DNA from: an uncultured Collinsella sp.
Lineage (GTDB): Bacteria; Actinomycetota; Coriobacteriia; Coriobacteriales; Coriobacteriaceae
Direction: 5' to 3'
Length of the DNA: 64,000 bases
NCBI GenBank assembly: GCA_958443615.1
Contig: CAUCLI010000001.1
Location: 365,385-429,384, forward strand
Shown piece after piece: positions 1-9,465 of the stretch. Position 1 is the first letter of the stretch. Every line of letters begins with the position of its first letter. Both the position numbers and the translations under genes were made by a program. The notes below the pieces were generated by a model, which was given only the letters and a program-made list of their open reading frames with translations, had not been told where the DNA came from and ran no database searches.

Positions 1-98
1 CCATCGCCTGCGCGGCGGGCGACAAGAACCCCGCGGCGCGCTTCCGCAACGAGCACGTGACCCTTGCCGAGCTGCAAGAGGCCAACAGCGGCCGCTGA
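1..98 (+). CDS. C-terminal end of an unidentified protein (partial)
   Basis: An open frame runs in from the left edge (first full codon at 3) and ends at TGA 96-98, giving 31 residues ending in LAELQEANSGR. It is rich in Ala, Asn and Glu and has typical GC-rich codon use, so it is probably the tail of a real gene. The fragment is too short to assign a family. It lies 61 bp upstream of a run of three translationally coupled genes with Tat-type signals, so it may belong to the same operon; that is inference only. Confidence 0.5.
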   Translation, partial: IACAAGDKNPAARFRNEHVTLAELQEANSGR

Positions 99-159
99 TA
101 CGCTTCTCGCCATGCCGAAAGCCTGAGGCCTCGGCTCGATCCATTCGGAGGGAGGAGCT

Positions 160-324
160 ATGCACGCGACCCATCTTTCACGAAGATCCTTTATCGAAGC
201 TGCCGCGCTTGCTGCATGCGGGCTGGTGCTCGGCGGAAGCCTGGGCGGCGAGCACGTGCTCGAGCAGGCCGAGAAGATCGGGCTGGGCCGCCGCACGTAC
301 CAACTCGTGGAGGTTGGGGCATGA
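160..324 (+). CDS. Small twin-arginine signal protein, 54 aa
   Basis: The ATG at 160 follows a clear GGAGGGAGGAG ribosome site. The product starts with a twin-arginine motif (SRRSF, residues 7-11) followed by a hydrophobic Ala/Leu/Gly stretch and a short polar tail of about 25 residues. Its TGA overlaps the ATG of the next gene (ATGA at 321), so translation is coupled. Small Tat-signal proteins of this kind occur beside exported redox enzymes or lipoproteins; here it could be a membrane-held accessory peptide of the esterase that follows. No catalytic domain is possible at this length. It may also be the surviving head of a longer gene. The function is not recognised. Confidence 0.6.
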   Translation: MHATHLSRRSFIEAAALAACGLVLGGSLGGEHVLEQAEKIGLGRRTYQLVEVGA

Positions 325-1202
325 ATATCACGAGAAGAACTTTCCTTGCACTCGCCACCTCGGCCCCCCTTGCTCTTGCCGGATGCTCTGCAACGGGGGA
401 TTCGGTAGCGTCGAGAGGCAGCGCCTCAGGCCTCGGGGAGGGCGCGGATGTCCGCGAGCCTGGCGGCTACGTCTTCATGGAGGGATCGCAGACAGACCGT
501 GGTTTCGTGGTGGAAGACGCACTGCAAACACCATCGGGTGGGACACTGCACTTCTCGCTCCATGTGCCGGATTCCTACGACGGATCCGTGCCCTATGCGC
601 TCTACGTGGCTTGCCCCGGCTGGGAGGGACTCTACTTCCAGGGCGTGGGCGCCAACCTTCAAGAGGACTATCCCTTTGTGGCGAACGACTACATCGCCGA
701 CATGATCGTGGCCTCACCCCAGCTCGACGACTGGGGCGAGCAATCCGCGGCTGACGTGGTGGAGCTCACCGAGTGGCTGCTCGGCACCTACAACATCGAT
801 GCAGGCCGCGTGTATCTGAGCGGCTGCTCGGGCGGCGGCGAGACCATCTCCCTCGTTCTGGGAACGCGTCCCGAGCTCTACCGCCGTGCGCTCCACACCA
901 TCTCGCGCTGGGACGGCGACATCGATGAGCTCGCAGCTGCCGAGGTCCCGGTGTATATGGCCATCGGCGAGCACGACGACTATTACGGTTCCGAGCCGGC
1001 GCGCGAGGCGGCGGAGCGCATGAGAGAGGCCTACCGTGCTTGCGGGCTCAGCGAGAGCCGCATCGACGAGCTCGTAACACTCGACGTGAAACCGACGAGC
1101 TACTTCGTCGAACACGGCTTCGGCGAGGACGCCGGCCAGCACGGAGCGGGCGGGTACCTGTTTGCACATGACGAGGATATTATGGGGTGGCTGTTCTCAT
1201 GA
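321..1202 (+). CDS. Tat-exported lipoprotein, alpha/beta-hydrolase (esterase/PHB-depolymerase-like)
   Basis: This is a 293-residue product. The start is set by ATGA overlap with the preceding gene. The N-terminus has a twin-arginine motif (TRRTF) and ends in a lipobox (ALAGC), so the mature protein should be lipid-anchored outside the membrane. The body is an alpha/beta-hydrolase: the nucleophile elbow is GCSGG after a YLS strand, an acid is likely in the GEHDDYYG segment, and a late histidine lies in the EHGFGEDAGQHGAG region. This resembles the exported feruloyl-esterase/PHB-depolymerase or prolyl-oligopeptidase-like groups; the substrate is unknown. The downstream membrane gene overlaps its stop, so the three genes 160-1876 form one coupled unit. 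Confidence 0.75.
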   Translation: MNITRRTFLALATSAPLALAGCSATGDSVASRGSASGLGEGADVREPGGYVFMEGSQTDRGFVVEDALQTPSGGTLHFSLHVPDSYDGSVPYALYVACPGWEGLYFQGVGANLQEDYPFVANDYIADMIVASPQLDDWGEQSAADVVELTEWLLGTYNIDAGRVYLSGCSGGGETISLVLGTRPELYRRALHTISRWDGDIDELAAAEVPVYMAIGEHDDYYGSEPAREAAERMREAYRACGLSESRIDELVTLDVKPTSYFVEHGFGEDAGQHGAGGYLFAHDEDIMGWLFS

Positions 1203-1876
1203 CGCGGAGAGTGAAGGGACCGGCGAGAAGGGCGCTGCGCCGCACGGCCGACGTAGCCCTTGCGAGCCTGCTTGTGGTTCAGATGTGCTATCAGCTGCTC
1301 CCAGAGGATTTCCATGCGTTTCTGGGTGTCGTGATGGTCGCGGCTGCGGGCGTCCACCTCTGGCTCAACGGCGCATGGATCCGCTCGCTTAGAACTGGGC
1401 GCTGGGGCGCCGCACGCCTGTTGCTCGCCGTGTGCGCGGGGGCATCTCTGCTCCTCATGGCATCGCTCGTCGCAAGCGGTCTTGTGCTCTCGGGTATCTT
1501 ACCGGCGCTGCGCCCTCTCGATGGGCTCGCCCGTGCAGCGCACCTCAGCTCATCCTATCTCGCACTGCTCATCTTCCCCCTCCACGCCGGGTTCCATGCA
1601 GGCAAAACGCTTAGCCGCTCAACGAGCAACGTGGTGAAACCTGCTGAGAAGCTGGGACTTGCCGCGTGGCTGCTCGCATCATGCGTGGGCATCTACGAGT
1701 TCTTCTCGCTGCATATATGGGATTACGTGACGCTGCGTATGCCCTTCGTGCTTTCCGCCGACGCCCCGCTACCGGTTTACCTGCTCGAGCACGCGTGCGT
1801 CATGGCGCTTTTCGCGCTTCTGGGTGCCCTGCTCATGCGGGTGGTCGCTCGCGGCTCCCGCCCGATCATACGCTAG
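1199..1876 (+). CDS. DUF4405-like multi-pass membrane protein
   Basis: The 225-residue product has about six hydrophobic segments, with His residues near membrane ends (GVHLWLNG, PLHAGFHAGK, SLHIWDY). That pattern is reminiscent of DUF4405/cytochrome b561-like membrane proteins that ligate haem or partner with exported redox proteins. I chose ATG 1199 because it makes an ATGA overlap with the preceding stop, as at the previous junction; an in-frame ATG at 1187 is an alternative. Coupled expression with the Tat lipoprotein suggests a joint envelope function. Haem binding is inferred from histidine placement only. Confidence 0.65.
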   Translation: MTRRVKGPARRALRRTADVALASLLVVQMCYQLLPEDFHAFLGVVMVAAAGVHLWLNGAWIRSLRTGRWGAARLLLAVCAGASLLLMASLVASGLVLSGILPALRPLDGLARAAHLSSSYLALLIFPLHAGFHAGKTLSRSTSNVVKPAEKLGLAAWLLASCVGIYEFFSLHIWDYVTLRMPFVLSADAPLPVYLLEHACVMALFALLGALLMRVVARGSRPIIR

Positions 1877-1889
1877 GCAAACGAAAAGG

Positions 1890-1923
1890 GGCGGTGGGCC
1901 TCCGTTTTCACGGGCCCACCGCC
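1890..1923. terminator. Bidirectional hairpin terminator between convergent genes
   Basis: An 11-bp perfect GC stem (1890-1900 with 1913-1923) with a 12-nt loop lies between the convergent stops at 1876 and 1950. An A-rich run sits on the left side, reading as a T-rich run for the minus strand, so it probably serves the minus-strand flavodoxin gene and perhaps both. Confidence 0.65.
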
Positions 1924-1949
1924 GCCGAACTGGGTTACGCAAGTCGGGA

Positions 1950-2399
1950 CTACGCGAGCTTCTTCGAGAGCGCCCTTGCCTTGCGCGCGTTGTCGACCAT
2001 GCCGCCGTAGGTCATGCCATAGAGCGCGGCGAAGCGCTTCATGGTGTACTCGCCCCAATCGAGCATCTCGCGCGTGGGCGCGCCACCTTGGAATACGAAA
2101 TAGAGCGTCTTGCCGCTCATGCTGCCCTCGCGCACCGGACCGTAGAAGCGGTCGAGCAGGTTGCGCAGCATGCCGGAGAGGTTGTGCCAGTAGACGGGCG
2201 ACCCCACGACCAGGGTGTCCGCCGCCTCGATGCGCGCGAGCACGTCCTCGAAGTCATCGTCACCGTAGCTCTGGCCGTAGCCGTAGACCTTGTGCTCGGC
2301 AAGGTTCAGCTGCTCGTACGGACGATCGCCGATGAGCTCGCGCGCCAGGCGCGCCGTGTTGCCATCCTTGTTGGGGCTTCCGTTGATGAAGAGAATCAT
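1950..2399 (-). CDS. Flavodoxin-fold NAD(P)H-dependent oxidoreductase
   Basis: The 149-residue product has a flavodoxin-like FMN-binding N-terminus (FINGSPNKDGNT, the phosphate-binding loop) and the family signature VVGSPVYWHNLSG, followed by LDRFYG. This is the NADPH-dependent FMN reductase/azoreductase-like family, cytosolic quinone or nitro-compound reductases. The length is slightly short for the family (150-200). ATG at 2399 is preferred because a GGAG ribosome site lies eight bases upstream; a GTG at 2408 is in frame but covers part of that site. It is convergent with the membrane gene and probably transcribed alone. Confidence 0.8.
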   Translation of the reverse strand: MILFINGSPNKDGNTARLARELIGDRPYEQLNLAEHKVYGYGQSYGDDDFEDVLARIEAADTLVVGSPVYWHNLSGMLRNLLDRFYGPVREGSMSGKTLYFVFQGGAPTREMLDWGEYTMKRFAALYGMTYGGMVDNARKARALSKKLA

Positions 2400-2559
2400 A
2401 CGTCTCACTCCTCACGTATTGTCTGATACCGCCTCTACCATAGGCGTGAGAAGATCCGGCGAGAAGTTCCTGCTCGTAGGCAGCTTATAACCGTGGGGTG
2501 CGGTCCGGCTACCACCGGTGTATTGGCTCCATAGCTGACACAACCGCCGCAGCCTTCAC

Positions 2560-3855
<1,296 letters not shown>

Positions 3856-3925
3856 GCGGGCGGCCGGGCACATCGACCACACTGACCTCACTCGTAAAAC
3901 GAATCGTCTACCAGGAGGAATTGCC

Positions 3926-5089
3926 ATGAACGCATTTACCTATGACTACCCGGTCAAGAATTACTTCGGCGAGGGCGCGGTGGACCAGGCGCTCGACGCC
4001 GAGATGGAGAGCATGGGGGAGACCGTTCTTCTCGCCTACGGTGGAGGCTCGGTCAAGCGGACCGGTGTCTACGACCGCGTGGTCGAGAAGCTCACGGGTG
4101 CCGGCAAGCGCGTGGTGGACTTCGGTGGAATCATGTCCAACCCGACCTACGAGAAGTGCCAGGAAGGCGCTGCGCTCGCGCGCGAGGAGCAGGTCGATTT
4201 CATCCTCGCCGTGGGCGGTGGCTCGGTCTTCGACTGCTGCAAGGTCGTCTCCGCGCAGGCCATGCTCGATGAGGACATCGAGGGCTACGAGCACGTCCAG
4301 GGCAAGATGCCGAGTTCGTTCATCCCCATGGGCTGCATCGTGACGCTCTCCGGCACGGGCGCCGAGCAGAACAACGGCGCCGTCATCACCAACGAGGAAA
4401 CGCATGTGAAGGGCGCCTTCTTCGGTGCGTTGCCCTCGTGGGCGGCGCTTGATCCGGCGCTCACGCTCACCGTTCCCCACGCGCAGTTCATGAGTGGCGC
4501 GTTCGACACGCTCTCGCACTGCATGGAGAGCTATTTCGGGAGCCCGCGCGGGCGCAACGTCACCGACGACATCAACCTCGCCATTCAGAAGAACGTCATC
4601 CGCAATATGCGGGTCGTCGCGGAGGACGACCAGAACCTCGAGGCGCGCAGCGAGCTCGTCTATGATTCCGCCATGGCCGAGAACGGCGTGCTCAAGATCG
4701 GCAAGGCCACGGACTTCCAAGCGCACATGATCCAGCACCAGTACGGCGCATACACCCACACCAACCACGGCATGGGCCTCGCGGTCATCCACCCGGCGCT
4801 CTACCGCCACCTTGCCCCCGAGGTGCCCGAGCAGTTCGCCCGCTGGGCGAGCGAGGTGTGGGGCGTCGACGCCGCGGGCAAGGGCGACCTCGCCATCGCG
4901 CTCGAGGGCATCGACCGCCTGCAGGCGTTCATCGGCGAGATGGGCCTGCCCACGAGCTTCGCCGAGATGGGCTCCGACGCGCCCGATGAGACGCTCCGCA
5001 AGGTAGCCGACACCTGCGTGCTCACCGGCGGCTGCGCCAAGAGGCTCGAGCGCGACGAGGTGTTCCAGATTCTGCTCGAATGCCGATAG
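3926..5089 (+). CDS. Iron-containing alcohol dehydrogenase, YqhD/BDH-type
   Basis: The 387-residue product is the length of E. coli YqhD and NADPH-dependent butanol dehydrogenases. The dinucleotide-binding GGGS is at residues 97-100. Metal ligands fall where the family predicts: Asp194 and His198 in AFDTLSHCMESYF, His267 in FQAHMIQHQ and His281 in HTNHG. It reduces short-chain aldehydes to alcohols in the cytosol. A textbook AGGAGG lies seven bases before ATG 3926. The upstream aldo/keto reductase is a plausible operon partner. The terminator at 5294 closes the unit. Confidence 0.92.
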   Translation: MNAFTYDYPVKNYFGEGAVDQALDAEMESMGETVLLAYGGGSVKRTGVYDRVVEKLTGAGKRVVDFGGIMSNPTYEKCQEGAALAREEQVDFILAVGGGSVFDCCKVVSAQAMLDEDIEGYEHVQGKMPSSFIPMGCIVTLSGTGAEQNNGAVITNEETHVKGAFFGALPSWAALDPALTLTVPHAQFMSGAFDTLSHCMESYFGSPRGRNVTDDINLAIQKNVIRNMRVVAEDDQNLEARSELVYDSAMAENGVLKIGKATDFQAHMIQHQYGAYTHTNHGMGLAVIHPALYRHLAPEVPEQFARWASEVWGVDAAGKGDLAIALEGIDRLQAFIGEMGLPTSFAEMGSDAPDETLRKVADTCVLTGGCAKRLERDEVFQILLECR

Positions 5090-5293
5090 GGCGATACGGG
5101 CGACTCCCAAGGTTCTTCTCAACCTCGTCTGAGCCCAGCCCTTAACGAGCCCTTTCCGGGAAGCGCCCTCTCTGCGCGCGTCGACTCCAAGCGGGGCGAT
5201 GCTCCTTGTGGCCGGTGATGCCAAAACGATGAGAAAAATTACGGAGAACGGGCACAACGGGGACATTGTGAGGACTGACGTCAACTCAATAAC

Positions 5294-5330
5294 AGCCTCC
5301 GAGCCCTCTGGTTCGGAGGCTTTCTTTTTC
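5294..5330 (+). terminator. Rho-independent terminator
   Basis: A 9-bp stem AGCCTCCGA (5294-5302) pairs with TCGGAGGCT (5313-5321) and is followed directly by TTTCTTTTTCG. It ends the aldo/keto reductase-alcohol dehydrogenase transcript. The 200 bp between the alcohol dehydrogenase stop and the hairpin contains no gene I can support. Confidence 0.85.
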
Positions 5331-5382
5331 GTTCTGCCCAGAAAAGAGCTTCTTGCCGGAGTCCCATGGGTGGCGAACGGCT

Positions 5383-5823
5383 TTATCGAGCGTGCGCGTT
5401 CTCGTAGGCGCCTTTGATTTCTTCTGGCAAATCGTCGGGAATCAGCACCTTCAGCCTGTCCTCGCTGCCATCCTGAATCGCCTGCTCGTAGTACCAGCAT
5501 TTGAACTTCAGCATGTCCAGCGCGCGGTTCATCTTCGCGATCTCCGACTCCATGTGGGCCTTCCGCTCCTCGAACATGGCCTTGCGCTTGGGATATGTCG
5601 ATGGGCCTTCTGCACACCATTCCATGAACAGTCGGATGTCCTTAATCTCCATTCCAGCCTTCTTCAGGCATTCGATGACCCGAAGCGCCTCGAGTTCCGT
5701 ATCGCCGAATCGGCGAATGCAGGACGTCCGCTCCAATCCCGGGAGCAATCCCTGCTTGTCGTAATAACGCAGCGTGGAAACGGGCAGACCGAACATCTCC
5801 GCCACCTGTCCGATTGTGTACAT
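5383..5823 (-). CDS. MerR-family transcriptional regulator
   Basis: The 146-residue product has an N-terminal MerR winged helix (YTIGQVAEMFGLPVSTLRYYDKQGL, residues 2-26), the usual IECLKKAGM and IKDIRLFM segments, and a coiled-coil dimerisation helix at about 78-110. It has single cysteines only and no metal-binding CxxC pair, so it is more like AdhR/NmlR-type regulators that sense electrophiles or aldehydes. It is divergent from the flavoprotein operon at 5929 and the shared intergenic region holds a palindromic MerR-like operator, which makes that operon its likely target. Confidence 0.88.
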   Translation of the reverse strand: MYTIGQVAEMFGLPVSTLRYYDKQGLLPGLERTSCIRRFGDTELEALRVIECLKKAGMEIKDIRLFMEWCAEGPSTYPKRKAMFEERKAHMESEIAKMNRALDMLKFKCWYYEQAIQDGSEDRLKVLIPDDLPEEIKGAYENAHAR

Positions 5824-5854
5824 GAGTCCTCCGGATAAAACTCGATTTCATCCC

Positions 5855-5885
5855 TTGACCTAAAGTCAGGTTTAGGTATTACCTT
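5855..5885 (+). promoter_or_regulatory. MerR-type promoter/operator for the flavoprotein operon
   Basis: A -35 box TTGACC (5855-5860) is followed by a palindrome CCTAAA-N6-TTTAGG (5859-5876). A -10-like TACCTT (5880-5885) then gives a 19-bp spacer, the over-long spacing typical of MerR-activated promoters; TATTAC at 5877 with a 16-bp spacer is the alternative. The palindrome lies between the two boxes, as MerR operators do. Confidence 0.6.
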
Positions 5886-5928
5886 CATTCTCGTCACTCG
5901 AAATCGGGAATGCAAGGAGTACTTCGTA

Positions 5929-6468
5929 ATGGGCAAATCAGTTTTGATCGTATCTTCAAGTCCTCGAAAGAACGGCAATTCCGAGACGTTGGCGGACGCC
6001 TTCGCCAAAGGTGCGCGAGAAGCGGGCCACAGTGTGGAGACCGTGCGCCTGCGTGAAAAACAGCTTGGTTTCTGCAAGGGCTGCCTTGCCTGCTTAAGGC
6101 TGGGGCGCTGCGTCATCCAGGACGATGCCGTGGAGATTGCCGCCAAGATGCACGATGCGGATGTGTTGGTGTTCGCAACGCCTGTCTACTACTACAGCGT
6201 TTGCGGTCAGCTTAAGACCATGCTGGATCGCGCTAACCCGCTTTTCGACTCCGATTATGCATTTACCGAGGCATATCTATTGGCAACGGCGGCGGAGGAC
6301 GGGAACTCAACCTTTGACGGCGCCAAAAAAGCGGTACAGGGCTGGGTTGATTGCTTCCCCCGTTGCACGCTTGCCGGAACGGTATTCGCCGGCGGCGTGG
6401 ACGGCGTGGGCGAAATCGCTGGGCGTCCCGCTCTTGAGCAGGCGCGACGCATGGGCATGGGAATCTAG
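5929..6468 (+). CDS. Flavodoxin-family NAD(P)H oxidoreductase (iron-sulfur-flavoprotein-like)
   Basis: The 179-residue product starts with an FMN-binding loop (SSSPRKNGNSETL) and has the family segment FATPVYYYSVCGQLKTMLDR. A cysteine-rich motif, FCKGCLACLRLGRC at about residues 48-61, resembles the compact CxxC-type cluster motif of Isf-like flavoproteins, although the spacing is not the classic CX2CX2CX4-7C, so cluster binding is uncertain. It is the first gene downstream of the MerR-type promoter, followed by a cupin remnant and a hydrolase; this trio recurs in anaerobes as a small stress or detoxification operon. Confidence 0.82.
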   Translation: MGKSVLIVSSSPRKNGNSETLADAFAKGAREAGHSVETVRLREKQLGFCKGCLACLRLGRCVIQDDAVEIAAKMHDADVLVFATPVYYYSVCGQLKTMLDRANPLFDSDYAFTEAYLLATAAEDGNSTFDGAKKAVQGWVDCFPRCTLAGTVFAGGVDGVGEIAGRPALEQARRMGMGI

Positions 6469-6530
6469 GCGCGGCTTAGCTGCGCGGAAGCGGATTTGCG
6501 TCTAGAACCATCGACAGGAGGAAATCGAAT

Positions 6531-6679
6531 ATGACGATTAAAAGCACTGGCACGGTGCGGCGCCTGACGGTTGGTTCTCCCATCTCGCGGTGGAGGTTCC
6601 GGGTGAGGAGACCTCCAATGAGTGGCTAGAGTCCGTGGATGACGAGCAATACTTTAATGCGGCTGACAAGGAGGCCTAA
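6531..6679 (+). pseudogene. Cupin-domain protein, decayed
   Basis: An ATG at 6531 sits behind AGGAGGAAAT and opens a frame that stops early. In another frame the conserved tail of a small cupin is readable: HLAVEVPGEETSNEWLE then VDDEQYFNAADKEA, ending at TAA 6677. About 60-80 residues between head and tail are missing, so this is a deletion plus frameshift of a cupin gene normally found between a flavoprotein and an alpha/beta hydrolase in this operon type. The ribosome site of the next gene lies inside its tail. Confidence 0.7.
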
Positions 6680-6681
6680 GC

Positions 6682-7653
6682 ATGGAACAGTTGAATCTGG
6701 CGCAGGAATGGGACAAGGTGTTCCCTAAAAGCGACATGGTGGAGCACGGCAAGGTGACCTTCCATAATCGATATGGCATCACGCTGGCGGCCGATGTGTA
6801 CGTGCCGAAAAATGTGGAAGGCAAGTTGCCCGCAATCGCCGTCAGCGGCCCGTTTGGCGCGGTGAAGGAGCAATCGTCCGGCCTTTATGCGCAGAAGATG
6901 GCGGAGCTGGGCTTTTTCACGCTTGCCTTCGACCCGTCCTATACCGGGGAGAGCGGCGGTGCGCCCCGGTATGTAGCATCGCCGGACATCAATACCGAGG
7001 ACTTCTGCGCAGCGGTGGACTTCCTCTCGGTGCAGGAAAACGTCGATTCGGAGCGCATCGGCATCATCGGCATCTGCGGCTGGGGCGGTTTGGCAATCAA
7101 TGCCGCAGCCATCGACACCCGCATCAAGGCCACTGCTGCGATGACGATGTACGACATGACCCGTGTGACCGCCAACGGCTATTTTGACGCCGAGGATTCC
7201 GAGCAGGCACGCTTCGAAAAGCGGAAAGCGCTGAACGCGCAACGCACCGAGGACTATAAAGACGGCAGCTACGCGCTGGCGGGCGGCGTGGTCGATCCGC
7301 TGCCGGAGGACGCGCCACAGTTTGTGGCGGACTATTACGCCTACTACAAGACTCCGCGAGGCTACCATCCCCGCAGCCTGAACTCCAACGGTGGCTGGAA
7401 TGTGACGTCCTCGCTGTCGTTTATGAATATGCCGATTTTGCAGCACGCCTGCGAGATCCGCTCCGCCGTGTTGCTGGTGCACGGCGAGAAGGCGCACTCA
7501 CGCTATTTCAGCGAAACCGCGTACGGCAAGCTGACTGGGAACAACAAGGAATTGCTCATTATCCCCGGTGCCAGCCATACCGACCTCTACGATCAGATGG
7601 ATATCATTCCGTTTGAGAAGCTGAAAGCGTTCTTTGAGGAAAATCTGAAATAA
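6682..7653 (+). CDS. Alpha/beta hydrolase, dienelactone-hydrolase-like (Cys nucleophile)
   Basis: The 323-residue product has the alpha/beta-hydrolase fold with nucleophile elbow GICGWGG: Cys132 sits where serine hydrolases have Ser, as in dienelactone hydrolases. The oxyanion region is VSGPFGAVKEQSS and the catalytic His is in PGASHTDLYD. The family includes YcjY-like proteins of unknown substrate. The ribosome site AAGGAGG overlaps the end of the cupin remnant. It is third in the MerR-controlled operon, so a role in handling reactive carbonyl or xenobiotic compounds is plausible. Confidence 0.85.
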   Translation: MEQLNLAQEWDKVFPKSDMVEHGKVTFHNRYGITLAADVYVPKNVEGKLPAIAVSGPFGAVKEQSSGLYAQKMAELGFFTLAFDPSYTGESGGAPRYVASPDINTEDFCAAVDFLSVQENVDSERIGIIGICGWGGLAINAAAIDTRIKATAAMTMYDMTRVTANGYFDAEDSEQARFEKRKALNAQRTEDYKDGSYALAGGVVDPLPEDAPQFVADYYAYYKTPRGYHPRSLNSNGGWNVTSSLSFMNMPILQHACEIRSAVLLVHGEKAHSRYFSETAYGKLTGNNKELLIIPGASHTDLYDQMDIIPFEKLKAFFEENLK

Positions 7654-8098
7654 GGTGCAGCTTGATTCAATACCAAGCCCCCCAGCAACGATTTTCCAGT
7701 CATGATCACAGCATACGACTTCTGACCTGCGGAAACGCGCAGGGATAAAGTCGCTGGCTACGATTCCCTCCTCGAAATAGGCGAAGAGGGGCCGAAATGG
7801 CGAATTCACGCCCTCAGCCAGGATGTCTGCAACCTGCAACCTGCCGTTTTTTGACCCCGGGACAAAAATGAAACTGCGGGCCTTCGGTGGCCGAATAGTT
7901 TGCTGCGCTGTTCCTGTTTTGTCCCAAACTCCTATGCGAAGACACACGGCGGGATTCGGTGGCAAGACACCTAAAGCCGACGACCCAACTGGAGTTGACT
8001 GGAATGGCACAACAACAAACGAGCGTGAAAGAGTGGGAGTGAGGTTTAAGAAACCAACTCTTTCAAAATCGAAAAAATAAGTGTCTTAACGGACGATT
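7654..8098. other. Gene-free spacer with a structured inverted repeat
   Basis: No gene is supported in these 445 bp. A nine-base perfect inverted repeat, GGGACAAAA (7859-7867) and TTTTGTCCC (7917-7925), encloses a smaller GGGCC-loop-GGCC hairpin, so about 67 bp could fold as a branched structure. It may be a structured RNA element or the trace of a repeat; no second copy is visible in this window. Confidence 0.4.
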
Positions 8099-8134
8099 AT
8101 CGCCTTCTCTGATAAGCGGAGCAGAGGAGGCGAT
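8099..8134 (+). promoter_or_regulatory. Hairpin covering the ribosome site of the AAA ATPase gene
   Basis: ATCGCCTTCTCTG (8099-8111) pairs with CAGAGGAGGCGAT (8122-8134), 13 bp with one G-T wobble and a 10-nt loop. The downstream arm contains the AGGAGG ribosome site five to ten bases before ATG 8139. In RNA the site would be paired, so translation should be low unless the stem opens. Confidence 0.55.
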
Positions 8135-8138
8135 TTTC

Positions 8139-9114
8139 ATGGAGCTGTATCATCGCGAGCAATATCTGAAAAAGATTCGACCGTTCTACGATGATGACCT
8201 GATCAAGGTGATTACAGGTATTCGCCGATGCGGCAAATCGTGTCTCATGGCAAGGATTGCCGATGAATTGAGAAATCGCGGCGTCGAGGATAAGGACATC
8301 GTCTATCTCGATCTCGATAAGCGCGGCAACCGCTCAATTAAGAGGCCTGAGCGGCTGGAGGAAAAGATCGAGTCGCTTCTTGCTGACGACGATTTCAAAT
8401 ATCTCTTCATCGATGAGGTGCAGAACGTCCGAGGCTGCGAGGAGATCGCGAACGCTTACAACTCGGATGGCGGCTTCTCGATATTCATCACCGGATCCAA
8501 CTCGTATCTGTTGTCTGGCGAGCTGATGACCAAGCTCACCGGCCGATACGTGGAATTCGAGATGTTTACCCTGTCCTTTTCCGAGTTCCTCGATATGAAG
8601 AGGTTTATGGGCAGGGAGGTCGGTGACGCGCGAATCGAATTTGACGAATTTCTGCGGTATGGCGGGTTTCCCCGGTCTCTCGAATACGAAGATCCCGAGG
8701 CGAAGGCTCGCTATATCGAGGATGTCGTCGGGCAGATCATCGACAAAGATATAATCTTGCGGACCCGGGTATCTATTTCGCTCGCAACGTCGATGTTCGG
8801 TTGAATTACGGGCACTCGTTGGAAAACGCCTTGTACATCTATCTCCGTTCGAGGGGATATAAGCTTTCCATAGGCCGTATCGGGAAGCTGGAGTGCGACT
8901 TTATCGCTCGTAGACGAAACGCCTACGCTTACTTCAGGTCTCGATGACAATCGCCGATAGGGATGTGGAGGAGCGGGAGTACAGGCCATTCCGCTACATC
9001 AGGGATGGGTACCCACGCTACCTTCTCACGCTCGACCCCCTGTTGCAGGAGAGAGACGGCGTCAGGCACCTTAACATGGCGTCGTTCATGAAAGACGGTG
9101 CAGACCTGATTTGA
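8139..9114 (+). pseudogene. AAA ATPase with DUF4143-like C-terminus, frameshifted
   Basis: The 5' part reads for 221 codons: Walker A in ITGIRRCGKSCLM, Walker B in YLFIDEVQN, sensor-like FITGSNSYLL and the LSFSEFLD segment of the AAA_14/DUF4143 family. The frame is lost near 8760; the expected continuation is readable in another frame (PGIYFARNVDVRLNYGHSLENALY, GYKLSIGRIGKLECDFIARR) and again later (EREYRPFRYIRDGYPRYLLT), ending at TGA 9112. An internal deletion shortens the middle. Such ATPases are abundant and often decayed in gut anaerobes; their role is unclear. Confidence 0.85.
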
Positions 9115-9280
9115 GTGGAGGCTGGATTTCCTTTCTCCCCGGTGCGTGGTAGGTGTGAGCATCAAATGAGGATCATCGATTCACGAAAAGTCAGCAGGTT
9201 GAGAGCTCGTGCTAAAGGTAACGGGCTTTTGATCAGTGGCTTCTGTTGTCGGGTGGGAGTAGCGAGAAACGGCACCGTCC

Positions 9281-9320
9281 AAGCCCCTGGCCTGCGAAAG
9301 GTTGGGGGCTTTTCTTTTCT
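9281..9320 (+). terminator. Probable terminator in the 9115-9465 spacer
   Basis: AAGCCCC (9281-9287) pairs with GGGGCTT (9305-9311), followed by TTTCTTTTCT. It would end transcription arriving from the ATPase pseudogene. The rest of 9115-9465 shows no supportable gene. Confidence 0.55.
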
Positions 9321-9465
9321 GGCAACCTCTGGGCAACCTTTCGATGAATGCGGTGCTTTATGCCTCGGGGGCAGGCGCCTCATTTGGGCGTGCCCTGCAG
9401 AAATTATCGCGGTCTGAGGCGCAATGCGTTGCAGCGAAATGGGGTTCGAAAGCAAAGTGACCAGA

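Noticed and set aside
3908..5620. A 570-codon minus-strand open frame
   Set aside because: Antisense to the YqhD-like gene, with shadow-type composition.
9115..9465. Possible tRNA or attachment site near the 9281 hairpin
   Set aside because: No cloverleaf with anticodon and CCA-proximal arm can be built, and there is no integrase nearby; only a terminator-like hairpin is supported.
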